A stretch of 64,000 bases of DNA, taken from contig NC_084480.1 of the NCBI RefSeq assembly GCF_030035675.1, forward strand, positions 16,139,263 to 16,203,262. Direction: 5' to 3'. The position numbers and the translations under genes were made by a program. Below the pieces are notes generated by a model that was not told the DNA's origin, did not search any database, and worked only from the letters and a program-made list of their open reading frames with translations. How positions within the stretch are numbered: the stretch's first letter is position 1; each line of letters starts with the position of its first letter. Positions 1 through 10,300 of this stretch are shown piece by piece. Source of the stretch: Rhineura floridana. Its lineage: Eukaryota; Chordata; Lepidosauria; Squamata; Rhineuridae.

Positions 1-154
1 ATGCTTCTACGTGATTGCAAGGATAAATTTATAGATTTTTCTTTTCTCTCCTACGAGCAACTGTCTCTGTTAGTTTCTGAAGAGAGATTAGCCAAGGCTT
101 CAAAAATAATCGGGATATTCCATTGTGCAAACAAAAGCACCATCCAGCTAGAAC

Positions 155-275
155 CTTCTGACGTCAGTGGCTCCTCTTCCTCTTTATTCTCTTGACGCGC
201 TACTTCGTCGCAGTTACTGTGCGAACTCTTTTCATAGAGATACATTAAAAAGGCACGCCCTCACTTCCGGTTTCT
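155..275. promoter_or_regulatory. Promoter-like segment with a CRE palindrome and an ETS site
   Basis: A perfect CRE, TGACGTCA, lies at 159-166, and CACTTCCGG (262-270; CCGGAAGTG on the minus strand) matches the ETS motif common in housekeeping promoters. Several CpGs occur between them. It lies about 1 kb upstream of the SKA1 promoter. It could serve a minus-strand gene beyond the left edge. No coding exon is recognised here. Confidence 0.3.
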
Positions 276-310
276 ATCCTGACGCTAACCATAATGCCGG
301 GCTGGAACCA

Positions 311-844
311 TAGAAAAAAAGTAGAATGACATTTAGCCTAAAGTTCCGGTAAAAATTGAAATCTTCCATTGCCCGAGTTTCTGTATGGACAGAGTAACAT
401 TGCTCTATTGGTGAGTTTAGCCAAAAAGTACGGTTGTGTGACTCTATAGCAGAAGCCTCAGGGAATGAGGAGCTTCTCTTTTTTTCAAAGCTCTATAGTC
501 GAATAGAGACATCAATTCTATTGTATAGTTAAATCTATGGTTGGTAGGATTTTAATCTCAGTGGCACCAATAGATAGAGCAACGTCACCCTGCGACTTTG
601 GGGAACCCATAGACTTACAAAGTAGACTTAACCATATAATAGACTAATGATACAATTGCCTAGAAATGAAACTTCCTGGCCACTTTTTCTGGTCTGAATG
701 CTGATACAGTGACAACTGCTCGCTAGAACTAAGGGAATTAATTCAGAGCTTTATTACAGCTGCGACTGGGCAATAACCTCTTCCTCCCCCCGCAACTCCC
801 CTACATAAAAAGGTAGAAGCAAAAAAATGAGTTGATTCTGTTTT
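311..844. other. Unassigned sequence
   Basis: AT-rich sequence between the promoter-like segment and a LINE tail. No reading frame, RNA gene or familiar repeat was recognised. Confidence 0.5.
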
Positions 845-938
845 TGTTAACTTGTGTCTCATTTTGTTTGCCTCCTTGGGCTCCTATTGGGAGGAAGGGC
901 GGGATGTAAATTGAATTTATAATAATAAATAAATGTAT
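845..938 (+). repeat. LINE 3'-end-like repeat with ATAAATAA tail
   Basis: The segment carries the 3' signature CTCCTATTGGGAGGAAGGGC followed by GGGATGTAAATT and an AATAATAAATAAAT tail. The same signature recurs at 25043, 26830 and 42740 (+) and reversed at 15950 and 29885. It is a 5'-truncated copy of a non-LTR-type element of uncertain clade. Confidence 0.6.
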
Positions 939-1154
939 GGTGTGAATGTGACCCTGGTCACTGCCCTGCAATCAGCTTAACATGAAGCTGACAGTTCAAA
1001 AACAGTCCAAGTCGAAACAGAGCTGTGTGACTCTAATATTACTAGCTCTATGAGCCAATGTGTTACTCTACCCTTATTACTTTTTTTCTCCATAATCTAT
1101 GGCGGAAGCAGTTTTTTTGCACGCTGGCACCCCCTGGCGGCGAGATTCCCTTAT

Positions 1155-1202
1155 TCTCGCGAGATGTGTGGCACGTCTAGCTGTTTGGGCGGGTGGTTTG
1201 AA
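1155..1202 (+). promoter_or_regulatory. SKA1 core promoter: TCTCGCGAGA box plus CDE/CHR tandem
   Basis: A perfect palindrome TCTCGCGAGA lies at 1155-1164, the motif bound by BANP in CpG-rich vertebrate promoters. About 20 bp further on, GGGCGG (1187-1192), a 4-nt spacer GTGG and TTTGAA (1197-1202) form a textbook CDE/CHR tandem. That arrangement recruits DREAM/MuvB complexes and restricts expression to G2/M. It lies 68 bp upstream of the ATG at 1270. Binding is inferred from motif match and gene function. Confidence 0.8.
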
Positions 1203-1269
1203 TTCAGAGAGCGGCTGGTGCTGCTGCAGGAAGTAAGAGAGGATTTTGTCTCTCGGGTGAGACCTGGAG

Positions 1270-1306
1270 ATGGAAGACGGAGAGAAGTCGACAGAGCTCA
1301 GCGACG
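1270..1306 (+). CDS. SKA1: SKA1 coding exon 1 (predicted alternative N-terminus)
   Basis: An ATG at 1270 in good initiation context (G at -3, G at +4) opens 12 codons plus one base, followed by a strong donor, GTGAGA, at 1307. Joined to the acceptor at 3846 it stays in frame and gives MEDGEKSTELSDGKYST before the conserved ASPDINDLC stretch. In human SKA1 translation begins at the residue aligned to T17, so in most orthologues this exon would be 5' UTR. The exon lies 70-120 bp downstream of the cell-cycle promoter motifs, which fits a first exon. Transcript support is not visible here. Confidence 0.72.
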
Positions 1307-4300
1307 GTGAGACAGTGATGCTCTGTGACTCTCTTTTTATGAAGGGAAAAAGAGTTAATTCTCTTATTCTTCTCCATTAGGTGTAATAAAACTCAGCCAC
1401 TGTCATGGTGGTAAAGCAGGGAAACCTCCAGACTTTGCTGGACTAAAACTCCCATCAGCCTCAGCCAGCATGGCCAGTAGTCAGGGATGCTGGGACCTGT
1501 AGTCCAATGACAAAAGTGAAAGGCTGATGGTCTTTCTATCTTAGCCGAAGACTTTGTCTGGGAAAGCATTTAGTACACCTTCTGTTTTAGTTTTGGTTTG
1601 CTTAGTTGTATTGTTGTTTAATAAGATCTGTTTTTATTTTAGTGTGCTACTTTGAATTGTTATTTTAAAAATAAAGTAAGACTGTAAGCTGCCTGCGCCT
1701 CTCCTTTTTGAAGCGAACAAGTGAGGTAAATCTTATAAACCGGCCTTCCCCAATGTGGTGCCCTACAGATGTTTTGGGCTACGACTCCCATCAGTCCTAG
1801 GCAGCACAGCTACTGCAAAGTGAAGAGATACTGTGGCCAACACTACAGCCCAGGAAAGGATAGGAGGCTCCTGGGACTGCTGCTGTTTTCTGCTCCCTCA
1901 CCAGCCAAGAACACTTGGGGACACTGAATAACTGATTAAGTGAACTGTAGTCAGACCCCAGGTCCATCTAGTATTGTCTGCACTGACTGGCAATGGCTCT
2001 TCAGGGTTTCAGACAGGAATCTTTCCCAGCTCTTTCTAAGAAATGCCAGCGGTTCAGTTTGAGACCTTTTGTAATCAAAGCGTGTGCTGTGACTACTGAG
2101 CTCTGTCCCTGCCATGAAAGTTTCTTCCATAACAAATCTTTAAGGTGCTACAAGACCACCACCCATTCCCCAGCAGTAGACCCACATTGAATTTGTGAAG
2201 GCTGTGGAAGAAATGTACTGACTCCGATTCCGACTCCTTCATAAATGGCAAATGTATATTAACTAGTAATAACAAATTTACTGTAGTAAAATGGTAGCAC
2301 AAGGCATTTCATCACCACCTCGTGAATCCAGAGCTTGGAAAAGTTACTTTTTTGAACTGCAACTCCCACGAGCCCAATCTCTGGGGCTGATGGCAGTTGT
2401 AGTTTAAAAAAGTAACTTTTCCAAGCTCTGGATTCATGTGGTGGTGATGAAATGCCTTGTGCTACCATTTTACTACAGTAAATTTGTTATTACTAGTTAA
2501 TATACATTTGCCATTTGTGAAGGAGTCGGAGTTGGACAGCAGAAAAATAGAGGAGTCGGAGTCGAAGGTCTGGCTGCTGTTATTTTTTTTAAAATGTTCA
2601 CTTCATTTACATTATATTGTTGTGGTCCTTATAACAATCCTTAGAAGTAGGTGGATATTATCCCTTAATCGCAGATCTGAGGGGTTGGGGGCTGAGGCCA
2701 AATGGCTTACAGAAGACTACTTGCCAGTTCGTGTTAAGAGGTAAGATTAAAACTTAGGGACTTCCTGTTCTGTAACTCAGCTGCTACAGCTTGTCTGTGT
2801 CCATGGAGGAAGCACTGATGTTTTTCACAGCAATTGTAATGCATGTACGTGCACTGGGAAGTATGATTAGTTGTAGCTTCCACCACACACCACAGTTCAT
2901 GCAATCAACTATGAGTCAAGTGTTTTCACGCTTCCCCTGCCCTACCCTTATTGCCCCCCCCCCAAAAAGGGGGGGAAGTGTGATGGGGGAGAAGCCAATA
3001 CATTTTTCATTCCCTCAGTTCTGTAGGATTTCATGGGGATGACTGTCAGATAAATTAAAGGAAAAGTATTTTTGTTTGTTTTATTCCATTTGTATGCTGC
3101 TTTTCTGCACAAGTGTGCTCAAAGCAGCTCACAACACAATAGGAAAATGCATATCAATATAATATTATAATAACAATCCAATGTCCACTCAACCACAATA
3201 TAACAATCCAGACAAAGAATTCATTTTGATAATATAAATGTTATAATTGGAATTATAAAGTTGGAGGTCACTGATTCATAAGGTTGCCATAAGTCGTAGG
3301 TGACTTGAAGGCACATAACAACAACAACAAATGTTAAAATATTTCAGTGAAAGATTTGCAAACTAATGCTTTTTATTAACCCCAATAATGCTACTATATT
3401 TTAGAAAGTGAAAGTTAGTTTGTGACACACAGACAGGATGCCAGATATTTCTAGCACTGTTGCTGGTTTGCTAAAATATTGTGCTTTACAAGAAGGAGGT
3501 GTTGCTCTGTTTTTCCTGGAAAAAAAGGACTTGCTATTGCACTGTTTGTTCTAACTATTGTTCAGGGAAAAGCCATAGCTCAGTGGCAGAGCATCTGCTT
3601 TATATGCAGAACATCCCAGGTTCAATCCCTGACATCTCTGGGTAGGGCTAGGAGAGACTCCTTGCCTAAAACCCTGGAAAGCTGCTGCCAGTCAGTGTAG
3701 ACAATACTAATCTAGATGGACCAATGGCCTAGCGTGGTATAAGGCAGCTTTCTATGTTCCTGTGTAGCGTTTAGAATTAGATATATATCTCTAATTGCAT
3801 ATATCCATTAGATATATTAATCTATTCTCTCTCTTTTTCTTTTCAGGAAAATATAGTACGGCTTCTCCAGATATAAACGACTTATGCTCTTGCATAAACA
3901 CAAAGATTTCATATATCAAAAAGTCACTTCAGTTGAGAAAGATAGGTAAGATGATTTAATGCTCCCAGGTCATTTGTGTCAACTTTAGTTGAGTTGTTTG
4001 TGAGCTGAATTCAGCACAAAATGTTTTCTATGACAATTAGAGATGCATGGGATGAACATGAGAAGAATGCTTTTGAATTGGACCCAACATTGCTTTGCGA
4101 TAGCATCCTGACTTCGTGACTACCCAGATGCCTCTAAGAACCCACAAGCAGTGCATGAAGGCAACTATTCCCTTCTGTTGTCTATAGCCATATCTGGTAT
4201 TTGGAGGGGTTACTACTTCTGGATGTAGAGGACTCCATCTAAGTGTCATAGCCAATGGCAAGTGATGGATCTATCTTTCATAAATTAGTTTAATCCCTCT

Positions 4301-7300
4301 TTGTAGACACCTGGGCCAGTGCTAATCACTACATGGCAGTGGATTCTGTAAGTTAATCATCCGTTGTGAAGAATTACTTCCTTGTGTCTGTCCCAAAGCC
4401 CGCTTGCATTAGATGCAGATCTGCCTTCCTTCACATGCATATATGCAGATAAAGGCTTTCTGGGCCATTTTTTGTAGAGGGAAAGATTCTTCTCTTTGGG
4501 TAGCGTATCTGCTGTTTTATGATTGCCATGTGGAATGTGGTGTGCCAGGGTCATGGCTACTTACAGGATACTTTTTTGTCAGATAACTAGTGATATGCAG
4601 TGCAGCTCTCTGCATCTCTTTCCCAACACTGCCTCCCCTTCAATCTCATGACTGCATAATTCAGAATATTTTCCAAATTTCATTTTTGTGTGTGTGCCTG
4701 TGTGCAGAGGTTCTCATCTAGCCTGGTCCTAAGTTTTCAAGAATGCTTTTTGTATCCCATATTCTTTCTTAGCAAGATGCAAAAAGTAGAGAAACACAGA
4801 TACATATAACAGCCTATTAACAGTAGAGGTTCTGCAGTCCCCCTCTCCTGCAGTGAAGAGCACAACTAGCTGGGACTTTTTGTTTTAAGGAAGCAGGGGA
4901 GAGCTGTTACTGTGTGCCATCTAAGGCTATCCTCGCTTTGTTTTGTAAGATGCTTTGAGGGCCCTGTTTTGGCCCTAAAGCTGGGTGCCAATTTAATATT
5001 TTATGCGGGCAGGATATGTTGTTGTTAGATTATATCCCACCCTTTCTCCCAGTAGGAGCCCATATATGGAACAAGATTATCGGGAACTAATGCTTTGGGG
5101 TTACTTGAAGATATGAAGGTCCTGCTTGTGGACTTCCCATTTGAGCATCTGTTGGCCATTGCAAAATCAGGAATGCTGGACTAGGTGGGCCTCTAGCCTG
5201 ATCCAACAGGGCTCTTCTTATAATTATTCTTAATTGGCCTATTGGTAAACCTTATGCCCAAATTATTATATTTTTACTGCGATTTTCATTTGTTTTAAAC
5301 ACCATATTATTTTGATTGATGGACTGTTTTATTGATTGATGTGTCAACCACTTTGTGACCATCTATGGTGAAAAGTTGTCTGTCTATCTATCTATCTAAT
5401 CGAAAATAACATTTTAAATGAGTTGTTAATTATTGAATTGCTAGTGGTGCATTGTAATGGTTTTATTTTATTATGGGTGCTGTACTGTTGGTGTGTTTAG
5501 TCTGTTTCTTTGTTTCTGAACCACTTTAGTTTATGTGAATCATTTTGAGCACAAATGTTTTGAAGGAAAATGTGGTATATACATAAACTGATTATGACTA
5601 TTACTGGCATCAAAAGGTGAGTATCCCCCAAAGGCTTAACCAAGGCTGCGGTACACTTGGGCAGGATAGTTGCTGTGTTGTGAAATTTAGGGGATAAGGG
5701 TAGAAGACTTCAAAGAGCAAGAATGAAGTTTTGGTTGGAAGGAGTGGTATGTGTTTAACATACTCAGATTTTTCTCATGACAACTTCTTTGTTTTCCACA
5801 TCGACAACTTGTCTCCCTAATTTTTCAGACCAGGAACCATCATTGAAAACAGTGCTTGGTAAGATAGCCCATGAGATGTTTCTTTTAACCAACATCCTCA
5901 ATAAGCTGGAGCTGGAATTCCACCATCAGGAGAGGCAGCAGAGTCAACTCAAGGTAATCAGTATTAAAAGTTGGGTTTTTTTTAATGGGGGCATCTTTCC
6001 AGAGGTGTAAATGATGGTGCACATTTGAGCTATTAACGTGCTTGCATAAACTACTTAGTTTATTGCACACACAAGGTGGGAAAACCTCTTGAATTGGGGG
6101 AGGAGGTACATAAGGCGATGTGTGAGGAAGAGCACAGAGGACTTGGAGAACAGTTCCTGAAACAGAAACCTCAGGGCCAGGGCTCAGTGGCAGAGCATCT
6201 GCTTTGCATGCAGAAGGCCCCAGGTTCAATCCTGCCACATAGGGCTAGGAAATGTTCCCTACCTGGAGAACGTTTCTGGATGTAATCCTGGAGAAACGCT
6301 GCCAGTCAATGTAGATCAGGGGAACCTTTTTGGCTCTGAGGGCCAGATCTTTATCTGGTCCCACCCCACAGGCGAATTTTGAGTGGTGGGACAACCCACG
6401 TGTAAATCACATGATGTCATTATGGCATCGCATGGTTGAGAGGTGGGCTGGCCCAACCTCCTGTCAAAATCCCTTTGCATGGGTTGGCTGTTGGGTGCTT
6501 GGGAACTGCTGCCCGTCCTCTGGCCCAGGCTGACAAAGCGCTTCTTTCTCCCCTTCCCATCAGCTGATATGGGGGGGGGAGAAAGAAGCCTGCATTTTGC
6601 AAGCATCAGCTGCATGAGGGAGAAGTCCCTCTCACAGCTGATTACTGCAAAAAAACAGGTCTGCTTGCTTTTACTGCGTGCACCTGTTCATAGCCAAACT
6701 GAGCAGGACTTGACACACACCCCGGCCACTCATCAGCTGTTATGTGCGGGGGTTAAATCCTGCTGCTTTATTGCTGGGAACAGGCCGACACAGCCAACAC
6801 AGAATTACCAGTGACATCAGCTGATTGACAAGTGGGCATGGTTTGCAGGAAATGGCCACTTGGGCCAAACTGGACCCCCTGCCGGGCTGAGATTGGCCCA
6901 TGGGCCGGAGGTTCCCCACCACTGGTGTAGACAATACTGAGCTAAATGGGCCAGCACTTTGACTTAGGATAAGGCAGCTTGTTATGTTCCTATATTCCTC
7001 TATCTGAACATCCAGATTTTTAGAGCCTTTTACCCCACTATACATACTGCTCCTTTTTCCCACCCATGAATCATGAGGACATGATTTTTTTTTAAATGAA
7101 AGGGTTTTTTTTGGCCTGATAAAGCTGCCGGGCAGTTTTCCCCTTTCTCTGTCATGGCATTAACTGGCAAGCATTTGAAATCAAGACTGGGATAGTGACA
7201 TGCTGTTATTTCTAGCTGGGGAAACAGCTCATTTGTACAGGGGCTGATTATGACCTTTTTCTATCTGGGCAGCTGGGGGAGGGGGGGATGGTCCATAAAA

Positions 7301-10300
7301 CGCCAGTATCTGTTAAGGCCAGAAAAGAGAGTGCGATCGTGTATTTTTAAATTCCCATTAGGGCCCTTCCAACAGGGCCGTGGAGTCGGTGTCGTGGAGT
7401 CGGAGTCGGAAGCAATTTTGGGTGGAGTCGGAGTCGGTAGAAATGGACCGACTCCGGCTTCAAAATAAATTTTGATTGACAAATTTTTTAAAATATAAAT
7501 TCAAAATGTCAAAGAAGCTTCCCATGAAGTCAGCTGTAGTTGAGCATTTCACCATAACTCAAGATGGAAAACATTTTGTGTGTCAGTGTACGACACAGGA
7601 CCCAGATGAAGACAAATGCTGTGATGCCAAGATCAGTGCATATTCAGGCAGCGATAAAAATGCTCCTATGAGAGCTTCCAATTTAAAAAGACATTTACAG
7701 CCCTTTCCAGGGCTGTGGAGTTGGAAGCAATTTTGGGTGGAGTCGGAGTCGGACAGTAGAAAAATAGAGGAGTTGGAGTCGAAGGTTTGGCGTACTGACT
7801 CCACAGCCCTGCCTTCCAGTCTGACCAACTGAAACGATCTGATAGAAGCTTGTTCCTGTAAACAGATGCAGTTGTGCAGACGTGTCCTCTCAATTGTGTT
7901 AACTCTCTTTGCCTAAGAGAAACGTGCATTCTTATTTTCAAAAACAGCTAGCTGGCTGCCCCTCTTTAACAAAGGTATTGGGGAAACTGACTGTATTTCA
8001 CCACAGATCTAAATGGGCAATGGATGGATTTTCAATTTTTAAAAAAGTGGATGCTTTCCGATACCATGTTATCCCATGTTGAAAAGCCATTATGCACTTA
8101 CAAAGTTGACTGCTTCTAGATCTGCATGTGCAGTTTTTAAAATGCTTGTGTGCCAAAGGATGGAATTTGGTCCTACCATTAAAATCTTTTTAATTGCCAA
8201 AAAGCATTAAGACTCTGAAGTATGGAGTTCTGGACACCTAAATACCATAGCAGTAATTCAGAATCTGTTGTTAAATTTTTTTAAGGCCTACCTAATGGTA
8301 CATTGAATGCCGTGTTATGAGGCAGGAGTGGGGAACCAAATGCAGCTGTCGAGGCCCAGCTCTCTCTGGAAGGGCAGGGAGTGGGAAGGCATGAGTTGCA
8401 GACGCCTCAACTGCCAGAAGGCGTGGAAGATCCAGCTGTTGTGTCTATTCCAGACATTCAGGAACAGAGTTTGTTAGATGCTCCGCCAATTCCCACGGGT
8501 GACCCAGCCCCCCTTGGGGACAGCGCTCAGCCTTCAACCATCCCAACGGATCAGTTAGGGGAGGATTCCGAAAGAGCAGTAACTCCTCCTTCACCAAACC
8601 GTGAATTAGCAGTAACCCCCCCCCTTCGTCCCACAGTAACTTAGAGACGCCCAATGCTTCTCAGCCTTCTACTTCCTGGACTGTTGATAAGGACCCTGTT
8701 TCGTCTGATGAGCCCATGGAGGCTCGCCCCCCTTCACCTCGCTCTCGGCGGCGGGAAAAGCATACCGGGCAGAGGGCAGGTGTGCAAAGGAGTGAGAGAT
8801 TGCGCTCAAAAACTTTCCCTATATAAGTCTGCTGAGTATTGAGGGGGGTGTTGAGTCAACTTTCTTCTTACGTTGCAGAGCATGTCCAGAGTGTAGTTAG
8901 GGATTCCTAGTGAGTTAATGTAGGGTTTTCTATGAAGCGCACTGCTTTTGATGTATCCATTACTCTAATAAAACGAGATTTACTTGCACCAGCGTCTCAG
9001 TCTCCTGGTATCGACTCTGGACGGGACAGCAGCCCTCCAGAACTCCCTACCTGGCCCTCGGGCATCTTTCCAGGCCACACCTCTCATTAGCAGTGCTTTT
9101 TACTTCAGGTGCTCTTGCCTGGCTGGAATGTGTTTCTTGAACTCTTACTTGTCTGGATGGATGGCAGAGGAGCGTGTGCAGAAACAAGGCTACTGTACAG
9201 AAGTAAAATTTACATTTGTTGCTCTGTCCACTTTTGCCTCTAGCTCTGCCCACCACTGGCATGTGGCCCCTGGAAGGTTGCCAAGAAGGGAATGTGGCCC
9301 TTGGGAAGAAAAAGCGAGGCTTTTCTCTGTTTGTCTTGGGAGCATAACCTTATGTGTTGAGTTAAAATCCAAAATACCCCAGATAATAGCTTTCCAAAGA
9401 TATTTCAGGCCCAGCGGCCTTAATTTATATGAGGATGTATCTTCTATTGTACAAGGTTTCGTTAGAAGCCTTGCTTTTGAATTTGAGGCCGCTAAGAAAC
9501 TAATCAGAGAGAGGATCTACTCTAGAGACACAAGCGGATATGGGATTCATTCAGAGTACCTGTCTTCTGTAATGTAATTAAATTACACCATGAGTTGCGG
9601 GAATATTTTGCCAAACTTAACCATAGACCTTTACAAAATTGTAGTTGTAAACTATATCATCAGGATATTTAAACAGTAGATTCTTGGTGTTTCTGCAGAA
9701 GTGATGTATATGAAAACAAAATACTACAAAGGTCAGTGAACAATAAATTTCGTATTGATGGCTGTATAAGGATCCAAGAACGTGATTGCTTGTGGAGCTA
9801 TTTAAGACATTTTTCCAGGATGCAGACCCTGGCAGGATTATTCGCTGCTTAAGGTTGATGCAGTGGTAGCTGCCCATCTATTGCCATGTTTTGACTTGTT
9901 GAGGTGATCACTTGAGCTGTTTTTGAGATGCCAAGGGTTTTGATTGATGGTCTAGCTTATTTTATACATGTTATATTTGTTGAGCCAAACCTCACATGGA
10001 TTTCATTTTTCTGTGTTATATTTTTTCCTTTTGTGTGTATTTAGTGACCTTTGATTTCAGCATATTAATTAAAACTGGGTAGCCAACATAGTGCCGTCCA
10101 GATGCTGTTTGACTACCACTCCCTCCATCTCTGGCTTTTGGCTGTGCTAGCTACGGCTGGGCACATTGGCTACCCCTGAATTAAAGTATTGTCTGACTGA
10201 GACCTTGAATACCAGTGGTTATTGGGAAAAAAGCAAACTTTATGCACCAATTAAATAGAAATTTAGAAACAACTGCTGGGAACATCAACTGGTGCATGGT

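Noticed and set aside
1050-1310. 86-codon open frame overlapping SKA1 exon 1
   Set aside because: It is in a different frame from the SKA1 ATG, covers promoter motifs and has no recognised family.
3580-3640. tRNA gene-like A and B boxes
   Set aside because: The boxes belong to a SINE head: no cloverleaf is complete and the same sequence recurs with a SINE body many times.
8984-9577. 197-codon open frame in SKA1 intron 3
   Set aside because: It runs from LTR sequence through a non-coding repeat into unique DNA, so it is not a single gene. No domain was recognised.
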